This document shows, one piece after another, positions 25,053-33,946 of a stretch of DNA of 44,857 nt. The translations under genes were made by a program, and so were the position numbers. The stretch lies in contig JANQVJ010000048.1 of the NCBI GenBank assembly GCA_030730365.1, positions 19,674 to 64,530 of the forward strand. The letters run 5' to 3'. The stretch comes from Verrucomicrobiales bacterium (GTDB taxonomy: Bacteria > Verrucomicrobiota > Verrucomicrobiia > Verrucomicrobiales > DEV007). The notes beneath the pieces were generated by a model. It saw only the letters and a list, made by a program, of their open reading frames with translations, was not told where the DNA came from and ran no database searches. Position 1 is the first letter of the stretch, and the number at the start of each line of letters is the position of its first letter.

Positions 25053-26354
25053 ATGGCCGACCTTCGCGTCAAAAAAGTTAAGGATTTTTCAGCGGAAATC
25101 ACTGTCCCGGGAGACAAGAGCATTTCTCACCGGGCTCTCATGTTCTCCGCCCTCTCGAACGGCCCCTGCGAGATCACCGGCTTCCTCGCGAGTGAAGACT
25201 GCCTTGCCACGATGCATGCCCTCGCTGCCATGGGCGTCGAGATCGAGCAACTCGGGGCCGGAGGCACCCACATCCGGGTCCACGGCTGCCGCGGACAGTT
25301 CAAAGATCCCGGCAAACCGATCGATTGCGGCAACAGCGGCACAACAATGCGTCTTCTTGCCGGTATCCTTGCTTCGCAGCCTTTTGAAACCACTCTCACC
25401 GGGGATGAATCGCTGACGAAACGTCCCATGAACCGCATCGCCATCCCTCTCGAGCAGATGGGCGCGAAGATCAAAGGCCAGGGCGATCGCTGCACCGCAC
25501 CGCTCAAGATCACGGGTCGTCCGAAGCTGACTGCCATCCAATACGAATCGCCCGTTGCCAGCGCCCAGATCAAAAGTGCGATCATGCTCGCTGCTCTCGC
25601 CGCCGACGGGAAGTCGACCGTAACGGAACCGCATCCGTCTCGCGACCACACCGAGCGCATGCTCAACTACCTGCTCGTGAAGAACATCCGCTCGGGGAAA
25701 ACCGTTTCCATCTGGGGTGGCCAGACTCCTGAATCCCGTGACATCCGGGTCCCCGGAGACATTTCCAGCGCCGCCTTCTGGATCGTCGCCGCGGCCGCCC
25801 GCAAAGGAGCTCGTCTTCTCATTAATAACGTGGGGCTAAATCCCACACGAATCGGTATTCTCAGCGTCATGATCCGCATGGGTGCAAGGATCACGGAGCG
25901 GGTCGATGAATCGGGCTGCGAACCGATGGGCTCCATCGAAATTATAGGTGGCGGCCTCGTTGCGACCGAGATCGGAGGAGCCGAGATCCCCACGCTCATT
26001 GACGAAATCCCCGTCCTTGCCGTCGCCGCTGCCCTCGCCGAGGGGAAGACGGTCATCAAGGATGCGCAGGAACTCCGCGTCAAAGAGAGCGACCGCATCT
26101 CTGCTGTCGCCGAAAACCTGCGCCGCATGGGTGTGACGGTTGATGAATTCGCCGACGGCATGGAAATCACGGGAGGCGCCACTCTCAAGGGGGCCGAGAT
26201 CAACTCTCTCGGCGACCACCGCATCGCCATGGCCTTCGCCATCGCGGGGCTCTTTGCCGAGGGCGAGACCGTCATCAAGGGTGTTGAGTGCATCGAGACC
26301 TCCTATCCCGGATTCACCCGCGAACTTGAGCAACTCCAGGCCATGAGCCGATGA
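25053..26354 (+). CDS. aroA: 3-phosphoshikimate 1-carboxyvinyltransferase (EPSP synthase)
   Basis: This transfers enolpyruvate from PEP to shikimate 3-phosphate, the sixth step of the shikimate pathway, in the cytoplasm. It has 433 residues. Signature blocks are VPGDKSISHRALMFSAL at the N-terminus, GNSGTTMRLLAGIL near residue 95, a conserved TKRPMNRI, and RVKESDRISAVAENLRRMG, which carries catalytic and PEP-binding residues. DHRIAMAFAIAGL closes the domain. I prefer the ATG at 25053 (MADLRVKK) to the GTG at 25029, because eight further residues are not part of the fold. It pairs with tyrA upstream as a small aromatic amino-acid operon. The end converges on the carbonic anhydrase gene. Confidence 0.96.
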   Translation: MADLRVKKVKDFSAEITVPGDKSISHRALMFSALSNGPCEITGFLASEDCLATMHALAAMGVEIEQLGAGGTHIRVHGCRGQFKDPGKPIDCGNSGTTMRLLAGILASQPFETTLTGDESLTKRPMNRIAIPLEQMGAKIKGQGDRCTAPLKITGRPKLTAIQYESPVASAQIKSAIMLAALAADGKSTVTEPHPSRDHTERMLNYLLVKNIRSGKTVSIWGGQTPESRDIRVPGDISSAAFWIVAAAARKGARLLINNVGLNPTRIGILSVMIRMGARITERVDESGCEPMGSIEIIGGGLVATEIGGAEIPTLIDEIPVLAVAAALAEGKTVIKDAQELRVKESDRISAVAENLRRMGVTVDEFADGMEITGGATLKGAEINSLGDHRIAMAFAIAGLFAEGETVIKGVECIETSYPGFTRELEQLQAMSR

Positions 26355-26666
26355 TCGATTGTCGCTGGCCACTGTGAACGGAGCCTTTGACACAATTTTC
26401 CGCAGATCTCCTTCGAGATCCGGCGGCAGAGATCCGCGTTTTTGGAACGGAACTTACGAAAGAGTGCTTCGCGATCCTGCGACGCATGAACTTCTGCAGC
26501 ACCTACACGGAGCTGCCGGGAAAATCCCCGTGTCTGGCAGAATCTGGTCGTCTTTGGCAAAATTTACCGCGTCCCGAATTCGGAATCCGCCAGCGAGCTA
26601 AAAGCTACGCAATGACTTTCTCTCCTCTTTTCCGCTGGTCACTCGGCATGATCTCGACCGCGGGCG
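26355..26666. other. Intergenic stretch between aroA and carbonic anhydrase
   Basis: A 312-bp gap separates these convergent genes. Open frames here have no start context and no familiar composition. I see no repeat, and no hairpin with a T-run that could end both transcripts. Confidence 0.5.
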
Positions 26667-27299
26667 TCAGCTCTCTAATTTCGGCAAACCGTCAAAAAAG
26701 TCCACCACTCCGGTCTCGAGCGAATATTCGGCTCCTACGACGACAAGATCGTCTTCTTGAATAAGACGCTCGAGCACGCCCGAGCCGTGGCGGAGGTGAT
26801 CGACCGAGGCGCGGATGTTCGCCCGCACCGCGTAGCGGATGAGAGCGTCACGATCCTGCGCGATGCCCGTCTCGAGGAGTGTCTCGACCGAGGGTCGGAT
26901 GCGATCAACGATGGAGCTGAGATTGGGCGAGCGGTTTGATTCGGGCCGTTGCAGCTGGTCTATCGTGGCCTCGACCGCGCCGCAACAAGTGTGACCGAGC
27001 ACCACGACGAGACGCGCTCCGGTAACCTCTGCGGCATACTCGACGCTCCCGATCTGCGAGGGGGCGACGATGTTCCCCGCGACGCGGATGACAAAAAGAT
27101 CGCCCAGCCCCTGATCGAAAACGATCTCCGCCGGCACCCTTGAGTCCGAACATCCGAGGATGATGGCAAAGGGTTGTTGACCGCCGACGAGTTCACTGCG
27201 CCGGAAAGAATTCCGGATCGTGGTGGGACTCGGGAGATCGTCGGCGAAGCGAAGGTTTCCTTCCTTGAGGCGGGCAAGAGCGGTCGGACTTGCTATCAT
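26667..27299 (-). CDS. Beta-class carbonic anhydrase
   Basis: A zinc enzyme of 210 residues that hydrates CO2 to bicarbonate in the cytoplasm. The metal and catalytic residues are all visible: C50, D52 and R54 in GCSDSRVP, and H103 with C106 in LGHTCCGAVEA. FVIRVAGNIV at about 69-78 is also typical. The length fits the prokaryotic beta class. It is divergently transcribed from the DUF3365 gene across a 144-bp AT-rich region that includes the sequence TTATATCGGCATATAG, a likely place for both promoters. No signal peptide is present. Confidence 0.95.
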   Translation of the reverse strand: MIASPTALARLKEGNLRFADDLPSPTTIRNSFRRSELVGGQQPFAIILGCSDSRVPAEIVFDQGLGDLFVIRVAGNIVAPSQIGSVEYAAEVTGARLVVVLGHTCCGAVEATIDQLQRPESNRSPNLSSIVDRIRPSVETLLETGIAQDRDALIRYAVRANIRASVDHLRHGSGVLERLIQEDDLVVVGAEYSLETGVVDFFDGLPKLES

Positions 27300-27443
27300 G
27301 GATGAGGGCTCATAGCCTGATCTTCACAACAGATCAAGCCCAAGTAATATTCCCCCGGCAACTGGTGTGAGGGCTGGGCTGCAAAATTAGTATTTTCAAT
27401 TCCTTATATCGGCATATAGTTATTAAATGTTATTTCAGATGTC

Positions 27444-28022
27444 ATGATGTTGCGCGCGATCCTCTATCTGTTTTTACTCGCTGTTCCCGCTGCCTGTGAC
27501 CGGTCCGGAGCGGTCGTGGTGAAAGAAGCCTCGGCGGAGGAAAAGGCGCGGGTGGAAGTCGTCGGCGCAGGTGTGGCGAAAGGGTTGATGGAGGCACTTG
27601 GGAGTGAGCTGCGCCGGGTGATGGAGGTCGGTGGACCGCTTACGGCAATCCCGCTCTGTCAGAAGATCGCTCTACCGCTGACGGCTGCGGCAAGTGATTC
27701 GCCTGATGTCATCGCAGTGCGGCGGACGACTCTAAAACCCCGGAATCCGGCCAATGCCGCGACGGAGCGCGACCGGGTCGTCCTTGAGCTGATGGCCATG
27801 CGGTCCGAGCCAGAAGTGGAGATCCGTCGGGAGGGCGACGCGGCTCACTATTACCAGCCCCTCATCGTTCAGGAAGTCTGTCTGAAGTGCCACGGTGATC
27901 CCTCGACTTTTCCAAAAGAGCTGAGCGAAGTCCTCGCGGCGTCCTACCCCGCTGATAAGGCGACGGGCTACGTGCTTGGTGACCTGCGAGGTGCCATCCA
28001 CGTGACGATAGCCATCCCCTGA
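27444..28022 (+). CDS. DUF3365 (Tll0287-like) haem-binding lipoprotein
   Basis: A small exported protein of 192 residues matching the DUF3365/Tll0287-like family, which binds a c-type haem as a possible redox or gas sensor. The haem motif CLKCH is at C146-H150 in VCLKCHGDPS. The preceding fold holds LCQKIALPLTAAASDS, TTLKPRNPANAATERDR and YYQPLIVQEVC, in family order. The signal LYLFLLAVPAAC gives a plausible lipobox with C18. Either the ATG at 27444 or the one at 27447 could be used. The gene converges on oppC; their stop codons are 4 bp apart. Confidence 0.85.
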   Translation: MMLRAILYLFLLAVPAACDRSGAVVVKEASAEEKARVEVVGAGVAKGLMEALGSELRRVMEVGGPLTAIPLCQKIALPLTAAASDSPDVIAVRRTTLKPRNPANAATERDRVVLELMAMRSEPEVEIRREGDAAHYYQPLIVQEVCLKCHGDPSTFPKELSEVLAASYPADKATGYVLGDLRGAIHVTIAIP

Positions 28023-28026
28023 TCGC

Positions 28027-28989
28027 TCAATCTTTCGAACTCTTCGGATCAAGCGCGTCGCGGAGGCCGTCGCCGAGGAAGTTGAGGCTGAAGAGTGTCG
28101 CTCCGAAGATGATGGCCGGGTAGACGAGCAGTCCGGGGTCGCTCGCCATGCGGTCGGCGCCTTCTTTGATGAGCGCGCCCCAGCTCGCGTCAGGGGGTTG
28201 CACACCGAGACCGAGAAAGCTCAGAATGGCCTCGAGCCGCATCACGGCGGGAACGGTGAGGGTAGTATAAATGATAACCGGACCGACGGTGTTGGGGATG
28301 AGGTGGCGTCGGATGATGTGCCAGTTCGAGAGGCCGAGGCTGCGGGCGGCGTCGACGAACTCCTGTCCCTTGAGTGAGCGCACCTGCCCGCGTACAATGC
28401 GCGACATGGTGAGCCACTCGACCGCCCCGATGCAGACGAAGAGGAGCCAGAGCTTGTTCCCGAAATAGGTCGTGAGAATGATCACGATGATCATGAAAGG
28501 GAGGGCGTAGAGGATGTCGACGATACGCATCATGGCCGCGTCAGTGCGGCCTCCGACAAAGCCCGAGACGGCACCGTAAACAACACCGATCGTGAGAGAG
28601 ACGATCGTCGCGAGGAAGCCTACGGCGAGAGAGACGCGACCGCCGTAGAGCATGCGGGAAAAGATGTCGCGTCCGAGGTGATCGCTCCCGAGCAGGTAAT
28701 AGACCTCAGTCCCTTCCATCGAAGTGGCCGCGGAAAAGGCGGGCATGGACTGGAGGTCGGGATGGGTCACATTGGGATCGGGGATCCCAGGTGCGAGAGG
28801 CAGGAAAAAGCAAACGATCACGACCGCGACAAAGAACCAGAGGCTCGCCATCGCGAGGTAATTCTTTTGCAGGCGATACCAGGCATCCCGGCCGAGAGAG
28901 GAGCCTTTTTCGGGGGCGGCGGGATGAGCGGTAGCATGGGCATCCTGCCCATGCATAGTCAGAGGAGAGTCGGGTGACAGAGATGACAT
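28027..28989 (-). CDS. oppC: Oligopeptide/dipeptide ABC transporter permease, OppC/DppC type
   Basis: An inner-membrane permease of the peptide importer with the typical topology: LQKNYLAMASLWFFVAVVIV as first helix, a periplasmic loop with YLLGSDHLGRDIFSRMLYGG, and the C-terminal EAA-containing region followed by EAILSFLGLGVQPPDASWGA. The N-terminal start is uncertain. ATG codons are available at 29073 (inside a REP copy), 28989 and 28956 (start of another REP copy). I chose 28989, giving 320 residues, since it clears the first REP. Even so, the N-terminal tail MHGQDAHATAHPAAPEKG is translated from a REP element. It is preceded by oppB and no OppD or OppF gene is nearby. Confidence 0.88.
   Translation of the reverse strand: MSSLSPDSPLTMHGQDAHATAHPAAPEKGSSLGRDAWYRLQKNYLAMASLWFFVAVVIVCFFLPLAPGIPDPNVTHPDLQSMPAFSAATSMEGTEVYYLLGSDHLGRDIFSRMLYGGRVSLAVGFLATIVSLTIGVVYGAVSGFVGGRTDAAMMRIVDILYALPFMIIVIILTTYFGNKLWLLFVCIGAVEWLTMSRIVRGQVRSLKGQEFVDAARSLGLSNWHIIRRHLIPNTVGPVIIYTTLTVPAVMRLEAILSFLGLGVQPPDASWGALIKEGADRMASDPGLLVYPAIIFGATLFSLNFLGDGLRDALDPKSSKD
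28931..28956. repeat. REP-like element, copy A (within oppC 5' end)
   Basis: A 26-bp element: GTAG at 28931-28934, then the perfect hairpin CATGGGCA-tcc-TGCCCATG, then CAT. Reverse-complemented it reads as MHGQDAHAT in the oppC frame. The tetranucleotide followed by a palindrome is the arrangement known for REP sequences mobilised by RAYT transposases. Confidence 0.75.
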
Positions 28990-29052
28990 TCGGAATTTCC
29001 GGGAGTCGGATCGCGGGTTGGGGTGGTTGAGGCGTTCGTTCTTCAAGGTCAG

Positions 29053-29078
29053 ATGCACGGACAGGATGCCCATGCTAC
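29053..29078. repeat. REP-like element, copy B (inverted relative to A)
   Basis: This is the reverse complement of copy A with 24 of 26 matches, again ending in CTAC, the complement of GTAG. The hairpin has two mismatches. The two copies face each other and span 148 bp in all, the layout of a REPIN. It lies between the oppB stop and the oppC start. Confidence 0.75.
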
Positions 29079-29082
29079 GGCG

Positions 29083-30009
29083 CTACTTGTTACTACGGGT
29101 TCTCGGATCAAGCCAGCCCTGGAGGACGTCTACAAGGAAGTTCATGACAAGGATAAGGACGGCAAAGACGGTCACGGTGCCGTTGATGAGCCAGTAGTCG
29201 CGGTTCGTCGCAGCTTTGATGAAGTGCTGTCCCAGTCCCGGGAGTCCGAAGACTGTCTCGACGACAAAGGAGCCGCCAATAAGCCCTGCGAGGGCGGGCC
29301 CGAGGTAGGCGACGACGGGGGTGATACCCCCGCGGAAGGCATGTTTGAAAAGCACTTTCACCGGCGCGACACCCTTGGCCCGGGCCGTGCGGATGAAGTC
29401 CTGACTCAGCACGTCGAGCATGCTGCCGCGAGTAAGGCGTGCGATATAGGCTGAGTAATACAGCCCGAGGGTGACGGCGCCGAGGAACCAGGCCGAGCTG
29501 TTCTCCCAGAGCGCGACATCGAACCACCCTAACTTTAATCCGAAAATTTCACCGAGAAGCGGGGCGATGACAAAGGTCGGGAGGCAGATCCCGAGCATGG
29601 TAAAGGCCATGAGGGAGTAATCGACGGCCGTGTTCCGTTTCGCTGCCGCCACGACGCCGACAGGCACGCCGATGAGGAGGGCGATGATGAGCCCGCTGAT
29701 TCCGAGCATAAAAGAGACGGGGAATCCTTCGGCGATGACCTCGTTGACGGTGAAGCCCTTGTTTCCGAGTGACGGACCGAGATCGCCCTGCACGAGACGA
29801 CCTAGGTAAAGACCATATTGGACGGGGAGCGGCTTGTCGAAACCGTAGTTCCGCTTCATCTGCTCGATGAGATGTTCGGGCACAGCTTTCTCGTCAAGGA
29901 AAGGCCCTCCCGGGGCGAGGCGGGCGAGGAAAAAAGTGATCGTGATGATGCAGAGCAGCGCGAAGAGCGACTGCAGGAAGCGGGAGACGACGTAACGAAG
30001 CGTTTCCAT
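29083..30009 (-). CDS. oppB: Oligopeptide/dipeptide ABC transporter permease, OppB/DppB type
   Basis: An inner-membrane permease subunit of 308 residues. Typical blocks are YVVSRFLQSLFALLCIITIT at the N-terminus, a PGGPF motif, RNYGFDKPLPVQYGLYLGRL in the periplasmic loop, and FKHAFRGGITPVVAYLGPAL (EAA loop) followed by SFVVETVFGLPGLGQHFI. The start codon overlaps the oppA stop (TAATG), so the two are translationally coupled. The gene lies between oppA and the REP pair, and oppC follows after 93 bp. Confidence 0.93.
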   Translation of the reverse strand: METLRYVVSRFLQSLFALLCIITITFFLARLAPGGPFLDEKAVPEHLIEQMKRNYGFDKPLPVQYGLYLGRLVQGDLGPSLGNKGFTVNEVIAEGFPVSFMLGISGLIIALLIGVPVGVVAAAKRNTAVDYSLMAFTMLGICLPTFVIAPLLGEIFGLKLGWFDVALWENSSAWFLGAVTLGLYYSAYIARLTRGSMLDVLSQDFIRTARAKGVAPVKVLFKHAFRGGITPVVAYLGPALAGLIGGSFVVETVFGLPGLGQHFIKAATNRDYWLINGTVTVFAVLILVMNFLVDVLQGWLDPRTRSNK

Positions 30010-31712
30010 TAGTTCGCACCCTCCTTTACGGACACCGCCGCCTTCGACGATTGCAGGTCGATGTGTTTGTAAGGGTGATTGTCGAGCAGGAGCGGGTTCC
30101 AGTTTTTCACATCGGGATGGAGGAGGTAGACGCGGGTGTACCAGTAGAGCGGGAGGACAGGGAGGTCGTCGAGGAGGATGGTCTCGGCTTCGGCGAGTTT
30201 GGCGTAGCGTTGCGCGGGATCGCTGAGGAGGGCGCTCTCGCGCAGGAGCCTGTCGTAGTCGGGGTTCGACCAGCCGGTGTTGTTGTTCGAGTCATTTGTC
30301 ACCCACATCCCGAGGAAGGTCGTGGGATCGACGTAGTCACCGATCCAGCCGGCTCGGGCAACGTCGTATTTCACGTCGAGCACGGTCTGCTGGAAGACCT
30401 TCCACTCCTGGTTCTCGATTTTCACGTTTTTGATTCCAAGGGTCTTTTTCCACATGTCCTGAATCGCGACGGCGATGGACTTGTGTGCCTCGGAGGTGTT
30501 GAGGATGATGGTGAACTCGGGGACGTCGGCGCCGCTTGCGTATCCGGCTTTTTTCAGATACGCGCGGGCTTTTTCAGCATCGAAATGGATGACATCGGGC
30601 GGATCGTAGCCGTCCTCGGAGGGCGGGGTGAATGCGTAGGCGGGCTGCTGACCGCCGCGGGTGACATACTTCACGATGACTTCCTGATTGACCGAGTAGG
30701 CGAGGGCCCGGCGGAAGTCGGCGTTGTCGGTGGGCGCCTGCGTGACGTTGCAGCGGTAGAAGTAGGATCCGTTGTAGGTCTCGATGCGGAGGGGGGTGTT
30801 CTCCTGCGCCTTGTAGTCCTCGATGAGATTCTCGGGCGTGGTGTAGGTGTAGTGGATGAGTCCGTTGCGGAAGGCTTTCTCTTCGGTGAAGTTGTTGTCG
30901 AGAGGGTAAAAGTTGATCCCGTTGGGCTTCACGTTGGCGGCGTCCCAGTAGTGGGGATTGCGCCGCACTTTGATTTGCGCATTGATCCGCCAGTCGGTGA
31001 GCATGAAGGCCCCGTTGCTGATCTGATTGCCCGGTTTCTGCCAGTCGGTGTAGGAGTCGGTCATGGCGCCGAACTTCTCGATGTTGCCGCGATGGACGGG
31101 GAGCCAGGTGGTGTGCTTGACGACGTCGGGGAAGAAAGGGGCGGGGCGCTCGAGACTGCAAAGGAGCTCGAAGTCATTCACGGCTTTGGCTCCAACGAGG
31201 GCAAAGTCCCCGATTTTACTTTTGTTGAAAGCCTCGCCATTCTTGAGGAAATATAGCATCGAGGCATAGGGCGCGGCCATCTTCGGGTGAAGGATGCGGT
31301 TGAAGGAGTATACAAAATCGTGCGCGGTGACTGGATCGCCGTTCGACCATTTGGCATTTTCCCTCAGAAAGAAGCGCCATTCGGAAAAGTCGGCGTTGGC
31401 CTCCCATCGCTCGGCGACGCCGGGCTCGTGGAGCATGTCGTTTTCGGGATGGTAGGTGACGAGTCCCTCGAAGGTTGAGCGCAGGATGTTCGAGTCACCG
31501 ACTGAGGAGACGATGTGGGGATCGAGCGCCTTGGGTTCGCCGCCGTTGCCGAGGAGGAGGATCTTCTCCCGCGTTGCGATGTCGACTTTCGATTCCTTGC
31601 GGCAGGCGGGGAGCGAAAAAGCGAGCGAGGCGACGAGGAAAAGGCGCAGACTGAAGAGGGTCGGGTCGCTGAGGGAACCCTGTCGGGCCGGCTGGGGGAG
31701 GGATCGGGGCAT
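30009..31712 (-). CDS. oppA: Peptide-binding lipoprotein (SBP_bac_5), OppA type
   Basis: The substrate-binding lipoprotein of the importer, 567 residues. The ATG at 31712 gives a signal peptide with lipobox SLPAC (C37), whereas the open frame upstream is unrelated in composition. Family blocks are GGEPKALDPHIVSSVGDSNI, EGLVTYHP, WRFFLRENAKWSNGDPVTAH with DFVYSFNRIL, and a C-terminal GWIGDYVDPTTFLGMW. It delivers peptides to OppB and OppC. It is transcribed divergently from the AIM24-family gene, with 105 bp between their start codons. A short palindrome GCCCGAATGGGC is at 31730-31741, 18 bp upstream of the start, and could influence expression. Confidence 0.94.
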   Translation of the reverse strand: MPRSLPQPARQGSLSDPTLFSLRLFLVASLAFSLPACRKESKVDIATREKILLLGNGGEPKALDPHIVSSVGDSNILRSTFEGLVTYHPENDMLHEPGVAERWEANADFSEWRFFLRENAKWSNGDPVTAHDFVYSFNRILHPKMAAPYASMLYFLKNGEAFNKSKIGDFALVGAKAVNDFELLCSLERPAPFFPDVVKHTTWLPVHRGNIEKFGAMTDSYTDWQKPGNQISNGAFMLTDWRINAQIKVRRNPHYWDAANVKPNGINFYPLDNNFTEEKAFRNGLIHYTYTTPENLIEDYKAQENTPLRIETYNGSYFYRCNVTQAPTDNADFRRALAYSVNQEVIVKYVTRGGQQPAYAFTPPSEDGYDPPDVIHFDAEKARAYLKKAGYASGADVPEFTIILNTSEAHKSIAVAIQDMWKKTLGIKNVKIENQEWKVFQQTVLDVKYDVARAGWIGDYVDPTTFLGMWVTNDSNNNTGWSNPDYDRLLRESALLSDPAQRYAKLAEAETILLDDLPVLPLYWYTRVYLLHPDVKNWNPLLLDNHPYKHIDLQSSKAAVSVKEGAN

Positions 31713-31776
31713 TGGCAGTGGTAGTGTTTGCCCGAATGGGCGGGGATTCAATCTTGAAATCGTCACGCATAGCGCT

Positions 31777-31804
31777 TTGATCCTGTGGAAAAAGATTCTA
31801 TCCT
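31777..31804 (+). promoter_or_regulatory. Candidate promoter for the AIM24-family gene
   Basis: TTGATC (31777-31782) and TATCCT (31799-31804) are separated by 16 bp, four matches each to the standard -35 and -10 hexamers. The start ATG lies 13 bp after the -10, so the leader would be very short. The call rests on sequence likeness only. Confidence 0.3.
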
Positions 31805-31817
31805 TTCCCGAAAAAAT

Positions 31818-32834
31818 ATGAAAACCTGGCACTACGCGACATCCGCCAACGAACAACTCCAAGTCAGCGAGGCGGAGATCCCCGGCCTCATTGCCAATGG
31901 CACGATCTCCCCGCAGACGCGGGTCTGGAGCTCGGGCATGGCGAACTGGGCTGCGGCACACGAGATGATGCCGGCGCTCTTTGGCGGCGAACCCGCCTCG
32001 TCGGGCCCGCCTCCCATCCCGCAGAGTGCGTCGCCGATGGGGCAGCGCTCGCATGAGATCGATTTCGAAATTTTCGGCGACGACATACAGATCGTCGAAG
32101 TCGAGCTCGATCCGGGGGAGACAGTGATCGCCGAGGCGGGCGCGATGAACTACATGGAAGACGACATCACCTTCGTCGCGAAGATGGGTGACGGGTCGAA
32201 TCCGTCCGAAGGCGTCATGGGCAAGCTCCTCGCAGTGGGGAAACGCGCCCTCACCGGCGAGTCGATCTTCATGACCCATTTCACGCATTCAGGCACCAGC
32301 CGGAAGCGCCGGGTGGCTTTTGCCGCCCCCTTTCCCGGAAAAATCATCCCCATCGACCTCTCGAAGGTCGGGGGCGAGATCACCTGTCAGAAGGACTCCT
32401 TCCTCTGTGCGGCCTATGGCACCCAGGTCACGATCGCGTTTAACCGCAAGCTCGGGGCGGGCTTTTTTGGCGGCGAGGGATTCATCCTGCAAAAACTGAA
32501 GGGCGACGGGAAGGCCTTTGTCCACGCCGGCGGAACCATCGTCGAGCGCGAGCTCAAGGGTGAAAAACTGCGGGTCGACACTGGCTGTATCGTCGCTTTT
32601 TCGCCGGGGATCGAATACAACATCGAGCGGGCGGGGAATCTGAAGTCGATGTTCTTCGGCGGCGAGGGGCTCTTCCTCGCGACCCTGAGCGGCCACGGGC
32701 GCGTCTGGTTGCAGAGCCTGCCGTTCTCACGCCTCGCCGATCGCATCATTCGCTCGGCACCGTCCACTGGCGGCTCTTCGCAGGGGGAGGGCAGTATCCT
32801 CGGCGGGATCGGCCGGATGCTCGACGGCAACTAA
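31818..32834 (+). CDS. GYF_2-domain plus AIM24 (TIGR00266) family protein
   Basis: A 338-residue cytoplasmic protein with two modules. The N-terminal GYF_2-like domain (residues 3-50) has the pattern [18 protein letters not shown]...[20 protein letters not shown]. The AIM24/TIGR00266 part (about 85-300) has [50 protein letters not shown] and [19 protein letters not shown]. Its biochemical function is not known; homologues are widespread in bacteria, and AIM24 in yeast mitochondria affects inner-membrane organisation. I use the ATG at 31818 because the earlier frame start adds only unstructured residues. Its stop overlaps the stop of the convergent polyketide synthase gene. Confidence 0.85.
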   Translation: MKTWHYATSANEQLQVSEAEIPGLIANGTISPQTRVWSSGMANWAAAHEMMPALFGGEPASSGPPPIPQSASPMGQRSHEIDFEIFGDDIQIVEVELDPGETVIAEAGAMNYMEDDITFVAKMGDGSNPSEGVMGKLLAVGKRALTGESIFMTHFTHSGTSRKRRVAFAAPFPGKIIPIDLSKVGGEITCQKDSFLCAAYGTQVTIAFNRKLGAGFFGGEGFILQKLKGDGKAFVHAGGTIVERELKGEKLRVDTGCIVAFSPGIEYNIERAGNLKSMFFGGEGLFLATLSGHGRVWLQSLPFSRLADRIIRSAPSTGGSSQGEGSILGGIGRMLDGN

Positions 32835-33892
32835 GATTGCACGGTGAGTCTGGCCGTTTCCACGGTCAATCCCGGCCCGAAGGCGGTCGCGAGGACTGAC
32901 TCGTCTGTGCTCGCGGTCTCGAGAAGCCGTTTCAGCACGAAAAGAATCGTGGCGCTGCTCATGTTCCCGTTTTCTCTGAGGATCTCGCGCGAGGCGTCAA
33001 GCGAGTCGGCGGGCAGGTCGAGGGCGGTGATGAAGCGGTCGAGAATGGATTTTCCCCCGGGGTGAACCGCGAAGCGGTCGAATTCTCCCGGATTCAGCCC
33101 GATGCGGGCGAAGAGACTGCCGAGTTCGGCCGAGAGAATTTTCGGGACGTAACCGGAGAGGACGAGGTCGAATCCCCGGTTGCCGATGCTCCAAGCCATC
33201 GCCGATTCGCCCTCCGGTATCGACGCCGAGGCAAATCCGTCGAGACGGTAATGCCGATGGGTTGAAGGTGGCTCGGAGCTCACGAGCGCGGCGGCGGCGC
33301 CATCGGCGAAGACGGTGTTGCCGAGGATGGAGTCGGGGGACTCGTCGATTTGCATGTGGAGGCTGCAGAGCTCGAGGCAGACGACGAGGACGCGGGCGTC
33401 AGGATTGGCTTCGCAGAACTGGGCTGCCATGCGCAGGGCGGGAAAGGCGGCGTAGCAGCCCATGAAGCCGAGGGTGTAGCGTTCGACCGATTCCCTCAGC
33501 CCGAGGTCGCGCACGAGAAAGTAGTCGGGTCCTGGATTCACGAATCCGGTGCAGGTCGCGAAGATGACATGGGTGATTTCGTCTCGAGGGATTGCCCCGG
33601 GGAGGCTGAGAATTCTCTCCCCCAACGCGACAGCAAGACGACGGGATTCCGTCGCGTAGACAGCATTGCGCGAGGCAGTGGTGGCCTGGCCCTCGAGATC
33701 AAAGGGGGCGTGGCCGAAAAATCCCCCGACGACGGCGTGCCGTGTTTCGATCCCCGATCGCCGGAAAGCCTGGGCGGCGAGTCGGCGAAAGCGGGGGTCG
33801 GTGAGGCAGCCCTGAAGGAAGGTGGAGAGATCCTCCTGAGAATGGGAGTGGTCCGGAACGACTGTCTCGAGGCTGTGGAGGTAGGCGGGCAA
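32831..33892 (-). CDS. Type III polyketide synthase (chalcone/stilbene synthase family)
   Basis: A homodimeric ketosynthase that extends an acyl-CoA starter with malonyl-CoA, probably yielding pyrones or alkylresorcinol-type phenolic lipids in bacteria. It has 353 residues. The catalytic triad is visible: C146 in [15 protein letters not shown]277 in [12 protein letters not shown], and N310 in [29 protein letters not shown] and [14 protein letters not shown] are other family blocks. No methyltransferase or oxidase gene neighbours it, so the tailoring step, if any, is encoded elsewhere. It converges on the AIM24-family gene with a 4-bp stop overlap. Confidence 0.93.
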   Translation of the reverse strand: MPAYLHSLETVVPDHSHSQEDLSTFLQGCLTDPRFRRLAAQAFRRSGIETRHAVVGGFFGHAPFDLEGQATTASRNAVYATESRRLAVALGERILSLPGAIPRDEITHVIFATCTGFVNPGPDYFLVRDLGLRESVERYTLGFMGCYAAFPALRMAAQFCEANPDARVLVVCLELCSLHMQIDESPDSILGNTVFADGAAAALVSSEPPSTHRHYRLDGFASASIPEGESAMAWSIGNRGFDLVLSGYVPKILSAELGSLFARIGLNPGEFDRFAVHPGGKSILDRFITALDLPADSLDASREILRENGNMSSATILFVLKRLLETASTDESVLATAFGPGLTVETARLTVQS

Positions 33893-33946
33893 AACGCGTT
33901 TCGGGGTGCAGCGGAGGGAATTCGGGACAGTCGGTCAATCGCCCTT

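Noticed and set aside
26387..26764. A 125-codon frame between aroA and the carbonic anhydrase
   Set aside because: It runs into the antisense of the carbonic anhydrase gene and shows no domain, signal or ribosome-binding site.
30051..31256. A 401-codon plus-strand frame opposite oppA
   Set aside because: Val/Gly/Glu-rich shadow of the oppA coding sequence, with no start context or domain.
31730..31741. GCCCGAATGGGC palindrome as a defined operator for oppA
   Set aside because: Only four paired bases per arm in GC-rich DNA; noted in the oppA entry but not strong enough for its own call.
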